From the NCBI GenBank assembly GCA_000434295.1, contig HF994916.1, positions 25,434-37,575 of the forward strand: DNA of 12,142 bases. The letters are read 5' to 3'. Both the position numbers and the translations under genes were made by a program. The notes beneath the pieces were generated by a model. The model searched no databases. It was not told where the DNA came from and was given only the letters and a program-made list of their open reading frames with translations. The stretch is from Acetobacter sp. CAG:977. GTDB lineage: Bacteria > Pseudomonadota > Alphaproteobacteria > CAAGCB01 > CAG-977. Shown here one piece after another: positions 6,537 to 12,142 of this stretch (its first letter is position 1; each line of letters opens with the position of its first letter).

Positions 6537-8960
6537 ATGGAAACCCCGCTTCAAGAAAGAATCTATCCGATGTTGCCGCTTCGGGACATCGTTGTTTTTC
6601 CGCATATGATCGTACCGCTGTTTGTCGGACGGGAAAAATCCGTCAAGGCTCTGGATGCGGCGATGATGAAAGACCGCCAAATCGTATTGATGACGCAAAA
6701 GGATTCGGTAATAGACGATCCGATGCCGGATGATATGCATACGGTGGGGACGTTGGGTAACGTCGTTCAGCTGTTGCGTTTGCCGGACGGCACCGTAAAA
6801 GCGCTGGTCGAAGGTTTGGAACGCGTCAAGATAAAAAAATATGCCGATAACACCTCTTTTTTTGAGGTTGAAGTCGAAACTCTTGAAGAAAAGAAAGACA
6901 AACCGGCTGAAATAGAAGCTTTTTCGCATTCTTTGATCACGCAGTTTGAAGAATATGTCCGTTTAAACAAAAAGATACCGCCCGAGATTTTGTTGTCGGT
7001 GGGGCAGATAGATGATGCGTCAAAGCTTGCCGATATTATAGCGTCGCATTTGTCGCTTAAGATTTCTGATCGTCAGGAATTGCTGGAAACGGCGGATGTT
7101 TATAAACGGTTGGAAAAACTGTTTGCTTTGATGGAAGCCGAAATGGACGTTTTGCAGGTTGAAAAGAAAATTCGCCGCCGCGTAAAACGCCAGATGGAAA
7201 AGACACAGCGCGATTATTATCTGAATGAACAGATGAAAGCCATTCAGAAGGAATTGGGCGATGAGGACGGTTCTGCCGAACTTGACGAACTGGAAGCCAA
7301 GATTGACAAAGCCAAGATGTCGGCGGAAGCAACCGAAAAAGCAAAAAGCGAGTTGAAAAAACTGCGCCATATGTCGCCGATGTCTTCGGAAGCGACGGTT
7401 ATCCGCAATTACATAGATTGGCTGATTTGCCTGCCTTGGGGCAAAAAGGCGAAAATACAAACCGATTTGAAAGAAGCGCAAAAGATTTTGGATGCGGATC
7501 ACTACGGTTTGGAAAAGGTTAAAGAACGCATTATCGAATATTTAGCGGTTCAAAAGAAAACGAAATCCGTCAAAGGGCCTATTTTGTGCTTGGTCGGACC
7601 TCCGGGCGTGGGGAAGACGTCTTTGGGACAGTCGATTGCCAAAGCGACGGGGCGTAAGTTTGTGCGCGCTTCGTTGGGCGGTATGCGCGATGAAGCCGAG
7701 ATTCGCGGTCATCGCCGGACGTATGTCGGAGCGATGCCGGGTAAGATTATTCAAAGCATGAAAAAGGTCAAGACGCGCAATCCTTTGTTCCTTTTGGACG
7801 AGATTGACAAGCTCGGGGCAGACTGGCGCGGTGATCCGTCATCGGCGCTGTTGGAAGTTTTGGATCCGGCACAGAACAATACGTTTAACGACCATTATTT
7901 GGATGTCGATTACGATTTGTCGGACGTTATGTTTATTACGACGGCGAACTCGTTAAAGATGCCGCGTCCTTTGCTGGATCGTATGGAAATCATTCGCATT
8001 TCCGGTTATACCGAAGACGAAAAGGTGGAAATCGCCAAACGCCATTTAATAAAGAAGCAACGTGAGGCGGCAGGTCTGAGCAAGAAAGAATGGTCTGTTT
8101 CAGATGAAGCGTTGCGTTCGTTGATTCGCCTTTACACGCGTGAATCCGGTGTTCGCAATCTGGACAGGGCTTTGGAAAGTTTGGCGCGAAAAGCCGTAAA
8201 GGAACTGATGCTCGGCAAAAAGAAATCGGTTGCCGTTACGGAACGCAATTTGAAAAAATATGCGGGTGTTCCTCCGTATACTTACGGTGTTGCCGAAAAG
8301 CAGGATCAGGTCGGCGTAACGACGGGGCTTGCCTGGACGGAAGTCGGCGGGGAAATCTTGTCGATAGAAGCCGTGATGATGCCGGGGCACGGACGTGTTA
8401 TCCAGACGGGGCAATTGGGCGACGTTATGAAAGAATCAATCTCTGCGGCGCGCTCGTTTGTCCGGTCTCATGCCGTTCAGTTCGGAATACATCCGTCCTT
8501 GTTTGACAAGAGGGATGTCCATGTTCACGTTCCCGAAGGTGCAACACCGAAAGACGGGCCTTCGGCAGGTATAGCGATGTGCACCTCTTTGGTTTCCGCG
8601 ATGACGGGGATTCCCGTATCCAAAGACATTGCGATGACGGGCGAAATAACGTTGCTCGGGCGCGTATTGCCGATTGGAGGGTTAAAGGAAAAACTGTTGG
8701 CGGCGTTGAGAGCCGGCATCAAGACCGTTTTAATCCCGAAGGACAATGAAAAGGATTTGGAGGAGATCCCCGAAAACGTCAAGAAGGGGTTGAAGATTAT
8801 CCCCGTAACGACGGCTGAGGAAGTTTTGCAAAGGGCTTTGACTCGACCTCTTATTCCTATTGAATGGAACGAAGAGGAAGAAGAGGCAAAGGAAAAAGCT
8901 AAATCGACCTCATCCGAGAGCAAAGAAGAGAACGAGGAGTCTTGCATTATCTGCCATTAA
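6537..8960 (+). CDS. lon: Lon protease (endopeptidase La)
   Basis: 807 residues from the ATG at 6537, chosen because GGAG lies ~9 bases upstream; the ATG at 6528 directly abuts that sequence. The N-terminal substrate-binding domain begins IYPMLPLRDIVVFPHM. The AAA+ module has Walker A GPPGVGKT (354-361) and Walker B LFLLDEID (417-424). The protease domain has the Ser-Lys dyad Ser676 (KDGPSAG) and Lys717 (IGGLK). It is a hexameric cytoplasmic protease that removes misfolded and regulatory proteins. About 25 residues beyond the usual family end form an acidic Glu/Lys/Ser tail finishing in CIICH. The gene sits between clpX and hupB and is followed by a strong terminator. Confidence 0.98.
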   Translation: METPLQERIYPMLPLRDIVVFPHMIVPLFVGREKSVKALDAAMMKDRQIVLMTQKDSVIDDPMPDDMHTVGTLGNVVQLLRLPDGTVKALVEGLERVKIKKYADNTSFFEVEVETLEEKKDKPAEIEAFSHSLITQFEEYVRLNKKIPPEILLSVGQIDDASKLADIIASHLSLKISDRQELLETADVYKRLEKLFALMEAEMDVLQVEKKIRRRVKRQMEKTQRDYYLNEQMKAIQKELGDEDGSAELDELEAKIDKAKMSAEATEKAKSELKKLRHMSPMSSEATVIRNYIDWLICLPWGKKAKIQTDLKEAQKILDADHYGLEKVKERIIEYLAVQKKTKSVKGPILCLVGPPGVGKTSLGQSIAKATGRKFVRASLGGMRDEAEIRGHRRTYVGAMPGKIIQSMKKVKTRNPLFLLDEIDKLGADWRGDPSSALLEVLDPAQNNTFNDHYLDVDYDLSDVMFITTANSLKMPRPLLDRMEIIRISGYTEDEKVEIAKRHLIKKQREAAGLSKKEWSVSDEALRSLIRLYTRESGVRNLDRALESLARKAVKELMLGKKKSVAVTERNLKKYAGVPPYTYGVAEKQDQVGVTTGLAWTEVGGEILSIEAVMMPGHGRVIQTGQLGDVMKESISAARSFVRSHAVQFGIHPSLFDKRDVHVHVPEGATPKDGPSAGIAMCTSLVSAMTGIPVSKDIAMTGEITLLGRVLPIGGLKEKLLAALRAGIKTVLIPKDNEKDLEEIPENVKKGLKIIPVTTAEEVLQRALTRPLIPIEWNEEEEEAKEKAKSTSSESKEENEESCIICH

Positions 8961-8974
8961 AGGTCGGCGGAGAT

Positions 8975-9006
8975 AAAAAAAGGGGAGTTTGAACTCCCCT
9001 TTTTTT
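8975..9006. terminator. Rho-independent terminator after lon
   Basis: The stem GGGGAGT (8982-8988) pairs with ACTCCCC (8993-8999) around a TTGA loop. Seven A on the 5' side and seven T on the 3' side extend it. The symmetrical A and T tracts make it able to work in both directions. It begins 14 bases after the lon stop. Confidence 0.92.
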
Positions 9007-9061
9007 GCGGATTTTTCAGGTTTTAAAATTTTTGCGTGTTTTTTAAGGTTAGTTTCATATA

Positions 9062-9107
9062 TTTTTTTGTTTTGCAAGGGGAAAAAGAGGCAAAAAAACA
9101 AAAAAAA
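9062..9107. promoter_or_regulatory. A/T-tract region upstream of hupB, possible intrinsically curved DNA
   Basis: Runs of T (9062-9068, 9070-9073) and of A (9082-9086, 9092-9098, 9100-9107) are spaced roughly one helical turn apart in part. Further T runs lie at 9012-9016 and 9125-9129. Such DNA is often bent and can act as an UP-like element or as a site for HU itself. No function is shown directly. Confidence 0.35.
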
Positions 9108-9153
9108 TGACTGAAAACGGCGACTTTTTGTTTGACCTGAAGAAGAAGTGCGT

Positions 9154-9183
9154 TTTAGACTTTCCCTATGATTCGGATAGAAT
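9154..9183 (+). promoter_or_regulatory. Candidate hupB promoter
   Basis: TAGAAT (9178-9183) matches the -10 consensus at five of six positions. TTTAGA (9154-9159) lies 18 bases upstream as a weaker -35. The predicted start near 9190 leaves a leader of ~30 bases containing the palindrome over the ribosome binding site. Confidence 0.45.
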
Positions 9184-9206
9184 CAAAATTGTCTTTTAAT
9201 TTTTAT

Positions 9207-9221
9207 TTGAGGAGTCCTCAA
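9207..9221 (+). promoter_or_regulatory. Palindrome covering the hupB ribosome binding site
   Basis: TTGAGGA-G-TCCTCAA is a perfect 7-bp inverted repeat with one central base. It contains the GAGGAG Shine-Dalgarno element (9209-9214), which lies 8 bases before the GTG start. In RNA a 6-bp stem with an AGU loop could hide the ribosome binding site; in DNA it could be a dimer binding site. Confidence 0.65.
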
Positions 9222-9222
9222 C

Positions 9223-9495
9223 GTGAATAAAAACGATCTCGTAGCTGAAGTTGCTAAAAATACCGGCCTGTCCAAAACGGATGCATCCAAGGCCGTTGAC
9301 GCATTTTTGAAAGCCGTCGAAGGCGCTTTGAAGAAAAAAGACGAAGTCCGTTTGGTCGGTTTTGGCACTTTCAGCGTAGCTGAACGTGCTGCGACGGAAG
9401 GTCGTAATCCGCGTACGGGTGCCAAGATCAACATTCCTGCATCGAAGCAGCCGAAATTCAAAGCCGGTAAGGGTTTGAAGGACGCTGTAAACTAA
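9223..9495 (+). CDS. hupB: DNA-binding protein HU (beta-type)
   Basis: 90 residues, the standard HU length. The N-terminal helices (MNKNDLVAEVAKNTGLSKTD start) form the dimer interface. The beta-arm region carries GFGTFSV and the signature GRNPRTGAKINIPASKQPKF, with the Pro that intercalates in DNA bends (NIPAS). HU is an abundant nucleoid protein that bends and compacts DNA. It uses a GTG start with a GAGGAG ribosome binding site held within a palindrome. Placement downstream of lon is conserved in Proteobacteria. The gene is monocistronic, with its own candidate promoter and a strong terminator. Confidence 0.97.
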   Translation: MNKNDLVAEVAKNTGLSKTDASKAVDAFLKAVEGALKKKDEVRLVGFGTFSVAERAATEGRNPRTGAKINIPASKQPKFKAGKGLKDAVN

Positions 9496-9517
9496 TAGTT
9501 TCAAGCGTTAAGAAAAG

Positions 9518-9555
9518 CGGGCGGTTCGAAGTTTTTCGGATCGCCTGTTTTTTTT
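9518..9555 (+). terminator. Rho-independent terminator after hupB
   Basis: A 13-bp stem with three G-T wobbles (9518-9530 with 9535-9547) has a GTTT loop and is followed by eight T (9548-9555). Confidence 0.92.
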
Positions 9556-9566
9556 GAAAAAAAAGC

Positions 9567-9595
9567 TTGTCAAAGAGAGTGTAATCTTTTATAAG
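9567..9595 (+). promoter_or_regulatory. Sigma-70-type promoter for tRNA-Val
   Basis: TTGTCA (9567-9572) and TATAAG (9590-9595) are separated by 17 bases, each matching consensus at five of six positions. The predicted start is ~12 bases before the tRNA. This is the best promoter match in the window. Confidence 0.8.
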
Positions 9596-9614
9596 CGGCA
9601 TGTACGCACATTTT

Positions 9615-9690
9615 GGGCGATTAGCTCAGTTGGTAGAGCATCTCGTTTACACCGAGAGGGTCGGCAGTTCGAGCCTGTCATCGCCTACCA
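9615..9690 (+). tRNA. tRNA-Val(TAC)
   Basis: 76 bases with encoded CCA. The acceptor stem GGGCGAT pairs with ATCGCCT (first pair G-U), and the anticodon stem TCTCG pairs with CGAGA. The loop TTTACAC gives anticodon TAC, decoding GTA. The T loop is TTCGAGC. Flanked by a strong promoter and a strong terminator. Confidence 0.96.
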
Positions 9691-9694
9691 TTTT

Positions 9695-9729
9695 CCCCGT
9701 ATCCGTTTCAGGATGCGGGGATTTTTTTT
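9695..9729 (+). terminator. Rho-independent terminator after tRNA-Val
   Basis: A 10-bp stem with one wobble (CCCCGTATCC at 9695-9704 with GGATGCGGGG at 9711-9720) and a six-base loop. It is followed by A and eight T (9722-9729). Confidence 0.93.
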
Positions 9730-9756
9730 ACGGCCTTTTGACAAGGCCGTTTTTTT
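9730..9756 (+). terminator. Second tandem terminator directly before the tail-fibre cassette
   Basis: A perfect 8-bp stem (ACGGCCTT at 9730-9737 with AAGGCCGT at 9743-9750) and a TTGAC loop run straight into a seven-base T tract ending at 9756. Its T tract stops 18 bases before the start codon of the next gene. It could instead be an attenuator in the leader of that gene. Confidence 0.88.
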
Positions 9757-9774
9757 ATGGACGGAGGAAAACAC

Positions 9775-10401
9775 ATGACGGTATCAACGTCGATAAACAA
9801 GGTGTCGTACAAAGGGAACGGGGTCGTCAAAGAATTTGCGATTCCGTTTTATTTTTTGGACGCATCGGATATAGAAATTTGGCTTGTTTCAGAGACGATA
9901 GCGGAAAGAAAGCTGGAGCTCGGGTCTGAGTACGCCGTTTTTGGATCAGGAAATTTAAACGGAGGCAGCGTAACCTTAACTTTTATACCGGCGAACGGCG
10001 AGCGTTTAACGATTTTGCGTAACGTTGCGATGACTCAAGAAGTTGATTACAGAGAAAACGAAATATTTCCGGCAGAAACGCAGGAGCGAGCTCTGGACAA
10101 GCTGACGATGATTACGCAGCAGAATGCCGAGAAGCTGACTCGCACGCTGACTTTGGGAGTTACCAGCGAAGAAAATCCCGACGAGATTATTCCCCGTATT
10201 TTTGAAGCGGAAACCGAAAGCCAAAATTCGTTTTTAGCAGCGAAAGAGGCAGAACTCGGGGCAAAATCTTATTGCGAGGAAGCAGGCAGAATTGTTGACG
10301 GATTTGATGAGCATGCGGCTGAAAAGCAACAACTGGTTGATGCGGGCGTTTCTGATGCCAGATCTTACGGAACCAGATTTTCGATAGTCACGTGGAGATA
10401 A
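9775..10401 (+). CDS. Phage tail-fibre protein, T7-type N-terminal anchor domain
   Basis: 208 residues from the ATG at 9775, chosen because GGAGG lies just upstream; an ATG at 9757 has no room for a ribosome binding site after the terminator. Residues 1-125 match the pattern of the T7 gp17 N-terminal domain, which attaches fibres to the tail. Visible elements are SINKVSYKGNG, FAIPFYFLDASDIEIWL, LTILRNVAMTQEVDY and FPAETQERALDKLTMI. Residues ~145-190 are Ala/Glu-rich and probably helical, like the start of a trimeric shaft. The protein ends soon after (SYGTRFSIVTWR), with no receptor-binding domain, so the rest of the fibre is presumably supplied by the next genes or was lost. Confidence 0.87.
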   Translation: MTVSTSINKVSYKGNGVVKEFAIPFYFLDASDIEIWLVSETIAERKLELGSEYAVFGSGNLNGGSVTLTFIPANGERLTILRNVAMTQEVDYRENEIFPAETQERALDKLTMITQQNAEKLTRTLTLGVTSEENPDEIIPRIFEAETESQNSFLAAKEAELGAKSYCEEAGRIVDGFDEHAAEKQQLVDAGVSDARSYGTRFSIVTWR

Positions 10402-10404
10402 ACA

Positions 10405-11121
10405 ATGGCGGGAACCGGATTTTTAAACGGGCGTTATGCTGTTAAAAAAGACGGCAGAACGTATGTGTTAAGCCATGTAAACGCGTCGTGTGAACAGGTT
10501 AAGTTTTTTTCTGCCGGTACATACACGATAGTTCTGCCGCCGGACACAGTCAGCGTTACGGTCGGATTGGTCGGTGCTGGCGGAGCAGCCGGACAAGGCC
10601 ATTTTCATAAGCCTGATATATTTTCGACGTACTGGGGAACGCCCGGCAGCGGCGGCGGCGGATCATGGATTCAGTACACATTTTCAAATGAAGAATTGCG
10701 TGAAGCAAGTTCGATGGAGTTAACGGTCGGTTCGGGCGGGAACACATATCGTGCTGCCGGCGGAGATACGGTCTTGAGTGTCGGCGGGATTGTTTTGACG
10801 GCGGGCGGAGGCAAAGGCGGCAACGACGGGCAAGGAGACGGTGGCTCAAACGGTTACGGAGGAGCGGGCGGCACGGCGTCGTATATTCCCGAAACACTTC
10901 AGAGAGTCAGTTTAAGAAACGGGAATCCGGGAAAAACCGGTGTTTATCCGACGGGCGGCAATCCTCAAGGGGTTTATGACGGCGGCGCCGGGCAAGCGCT
11001 TAATGCCGAGCTTTACGGGAAAGGCGGAATGAACGGCGGCTACGGGATTTACAATGTTCCCGGCACTGGCTCAGGCGCTGACGGAGCCGCTTTTATTATT
11101 TTGCATAAGGAGAGAAGATAA
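10405..11121 (+). CDS. Glycine-rich phage tail-fibre/adhesin protein
   Basis: 238 residues. After a ~45-residue N-terminus, the segment GTYTIVLPPDTVSVTVGLVG leads into a long Gly-rich part (GAGGAAGQG, GSGGGGSW, GGGKGGNDGQGDGG, GYGGAGG and others). This fits the glycine-rich domain seen in phage fibre tips and some adhesins, where Gly-rich strands can pack as polyglycine helices exposing variable loops. The polypeptide ends with FIILHKERR. GGAGA lies a few bases upstream of the start. It follows the anchor gene by 3 bases and overlaps the next start by one base. Its role as receptor-binding part is inferred from composition and neighbours. Confidence 0.75.
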   Translation: MAGTGFLNGRYAVKKDGRTYVLSHVNASCEQVKFFSAGTYTIVLPPDTVSVTVGLVGAGGAAGQGHFHKPDIFSTYWGTPGSGGGGSWIQYTFSNEELREASSMELTVGSGGNTYRAAGGDTVLSVGGIVLTAGGGKGGNDGQGDGGSNGYGGAGGTASYIPETLQRVSLRNGNPGKTGVYPTGGNPQGVYDGGAGQALNAELYGKGGMNGGYGIYNVPGTGSGADGAAFIILHKERR

Positions 11122-11729
11122 TGCCGATATTAACAATAAATGCTCCGACGGGAACCGTCGCAAGCATAAACGGGGTTCAAGACAATACGTTTGAAGCGGA
11201 AGCGGGGACGCCCGTACAATGGAACGTTTTTTCATCCGAAAACGGAACACGGGAAGGAGAACTGACATTAAACAGGGATACTGTTTTGGATGTTCGCGTC
11301 ATTGAAGGATCATTTAACATTAACTTTTTGACGAATGAAGCTTTTGATGCGCTCGGGACGCCTGAACCCAATGGAATTTACGCTGTTGAATGTGATCCTG
11401 TCATAGATTTTTTTCCGAAAAAAGAAGACGTCTTAAGCGGGCTTGCAGACGGGAACAGCTGGTATCGGGTGCATAAAAGCGGTTGGGTAGAACAAGGAGG
11501 GCTAAGCGAAGCCGTTCCCGCATCGGGGGCGTTGACGCTTACGCTTTTAAAGCCGATGTTAAACACCGTTTATACTGTTTTGGGCGGAGTTGTGGCTTCA
11601 AGCGTTTTGACGCCTGCTGCAAGCGGCGTTTGTGCGTCGAATTTAACGACGACGTCTTTTCAGATTGACTTTTTTAACAGTACGACCAGCTTTCCCGTTT
11701 GGTGGAAAGTCGTCGGGCAGGGAGCATAA
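11121..11729 (+). CDS. Phage tail-fibre protein with GWVEQGG-type C-terminal domain
   Basis: 202 residues. Residues 1-62 look like a small beta-sandwich module (TINAPTGTVASINGVQ..., AGTPVQWNV..., DTVLDVRV), similar in style to PEGA/Ig-like repeats. Residues ~112-202 contain WYRVHKSGWVEQGG, then LTLTLLKPMLNTVYTVLG, then a final FPVWWKVVGQG. This is the pattern of a C-terminal domain common in phage tail fibres that ends the fibre and probably binds the host surface. A good AAGGAGAG ribosome binding site precedes the start, which overlaps the previous stop (TAATG). Exact role, fibre tip versus separate short fibre, is not known. Confidence 0.78.
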   Translation: MPILTINAPTGTVASINGVQDNTFEAEAGTPVQWNVFSSENGTREGELTLNRDTVLDVRVIEGSFNINFLTNEAFDALGTPEPNGIYAVECDPVIDFFPKKEDVLSGLADGNSWYRVHKSGWVEQGGLSEAVPASGALTLTLLKPMLNTVYTVLGGVVASSVLTPAASGVCASNLTTTSFQIDFFNSTTSFPVWWKVVGQGA

Positions 11730-11732
11730 ACA

Positions 11733-12071
11733 ATGTTTTCATTAGATCAGGAAATATCGGTTTCGGAATATACGGCGGCTCGCCAATGGGCTGTTGCACA
11801 CGGTTATACGATAACGCAGGAAGGGGAAAAGAGATATAAGATTTCTTTGCCTTCTTCACCGACGTCAGAAGAAAAGGCGGCTTATGTCCGGGCATATCGG
11901 AATGCGTTATTAAAAGAAAGCGATTGGACACAATTGTCGGATAATGCACTAAGCGAGACTCAGAAAGAAAAGTGGGCGCAGTACCGTCAGTCGTTGCGGG
12001 ATATTTCGTTGCAGGGAAATTTTCCGGATGTCGAATGGCCGTCTTTATCGGCGGAGAATGAAGACGGCTGA
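11733..12071 (+). CDS. Phage tail-fibre assembly chaperone (tail assembly chaperone family)
   Basis: 112 residues. The C-terminal half carries the tail-assembly chaperone pattern: R56-N-A-L-L, S63-D-W-T-Q-L, W81-x2-Y84-R85, L88-R89-D90-I and F97-P98 with W102-P103. This matches the family annotated as phage tail assembly chaperone proteins (Pfam Phage_tail_APC type, from memory). These proteins help fibre subunits fold or trimerise and are usually the last gene of a fibre cassette, as here. The N-terminal 40 residues are a different small domain with an EYTAARQWA helix. The gene begins 3 bases after the previous stop with GGGAG upstream. Confidence 0.82.
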   Translation: MFSLDQEISVSEYTAARQWAVAHGYTITQEGEKRYKISLPSSPTSEEKAAYVRAYRNALLKESDWTQLSDNALSETQKEKWAQYRQSLRDISLQGNFPDVEWPSLSAENEDG

Positions 12072-12084
12072 AGACGGAGTCGAT

Positions 12085-12110
12085 AAAAAAAATGCCTTAT
12101 GATACAAGGC
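12085..12110 (-). terminator. Candidate terminator on the minus strand at the right edge
   Basis: Read on the minus strand, GCCTT (12110-12106) and AAGGC (12098-12094) form a 5-bp stem with a 7-base loop, followed by A and eight T (12092-12085). The stem is short but the T tract is strong. It suggests a minus-strand gene to the right of the window converging on the fibre cassette. On the + strand there is no T tract. Confidence 0.5.
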
Positions 12111-12142
12111 GTTGAGGCTGGGCAAAAAATGCCTATTGCGTT

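Larger units (their letters stand above)
9775..12071 (+). mobile_element. Phage receptor-binding (tail-fibre) cassette, four genes
   Basis: Four + strand genes with gaps of 3 bases or a one-base overlap: fibre anchor, glycine-rich fibre protein, fibre tip-type protein and assembly chaperone. No portal, capsid, terminase or integrase gene is adjacent within the window. The left edge is a tRNA gene and its terminators. It could be the edge of a prophage continuing to the right, a displaced part of the left prophage, or an isolated cassette. Confidence 0.7.

Noticed and set aside
6396..6929. 177-residue minus-strand open frame over the clpX-lon junction
   Set aside because: It overlaps the ends of two certain genes, shows no family pattern, and has no promoter or ribosome binding site that stands out.
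7020..7502. 160-residue minus-strand open frame inside lon
   Set aside because: Phe/Gln-rich translation antisense to the conserved Lon N-terminal half; a shadow frame.
8946..8960. CIICH at the Lon C-terminus as a c-type cytochrome haem site
   Set aside because: Lon has no export signal and works in the cytoplasm, where haem is not attached to such motifs. Kept only as an odd tail.
9554..9929. Open frames on the + strand across tRNA-Val and the start of the fibre anchor
   Set aside because: They read through the tRNA gene and two terminators, so they are not plausible proteins.

Overview
The window looks like a chromosomal segment from a Proteobacterium, most likely an alphaproteobacterium of moderate, near-balanced GC. 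The core is the conserved proteostasis cluster tig, clpP, clpX, lon, hupB, all on the + strand, followed by tRNA-Val(TAC). The Lon N-terminus and the tRNA next to hupB fit Alphaproteobacteria, but the gene order alone is shared with Gammaproteobacteria, so the class is an inference.

Left part (1-2491): the late end of a podovirus-like prophage. It holds the C-terminal part of a large virion protein of the family often labelled E1 FCCH-domain-like, a small internal-virion-type protein, and a compact lysis cassette. That cassette contains two small membrane proteins (holin candidates), a GH24 endolysin with an E-C-T catalytic triad, and an i-spanin/o-spanin pair in which the o-spanin gene starts inside the i-spanin gene in another frame. 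A strong inverted repeat closes the unit next to the 3' end of tRNA-Thr(TGT), which is on the minus strand.

Middle part (2494-9729): divergent tRNA-Thr(TGT) and tRNA-Leu(TAG), then trigger factor with an extra Lys/Ala-rich tail, ClpP, ClpX, Lon with an acidic tail ending in CIICH, HU, and tRNA-Val(TAC). Clear stem-loop terminators follow tig, lon, hupB and tRNA-Val. Trigger factor folds nascent chains, ClpXP and Lon degrade damaged or regulatory proteins, and HU compacts DNA. Candidate promoters precede clpX, lon, hupB and the tRNAs. A palindrome covers the hupB ribosome binding site.

Right part (9730-12142): directly after a second terminator, with no room for a promoter, sits a four-gene phage receptor-binding cassette. 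It encodes a T7-type tail-fibre anchor, a glycine-rich fibre protein, a fibre protein with a GWVEQGG-type C-terminal domain, and a tail-fibre assembly chaperone. No capsid, portal or integrase gene is visible beside it. A hairpin with a T tract on the minus strand near the right edge suggests a convergent gene beyond the window.

The most unusual overall feature is that two podovirus-type fragments flank the Clp/Lon cluster. Each abuts the 3' end of a tRNA gene, and their contents are complementary: lysis and tail hub on the left, fibres on the right.
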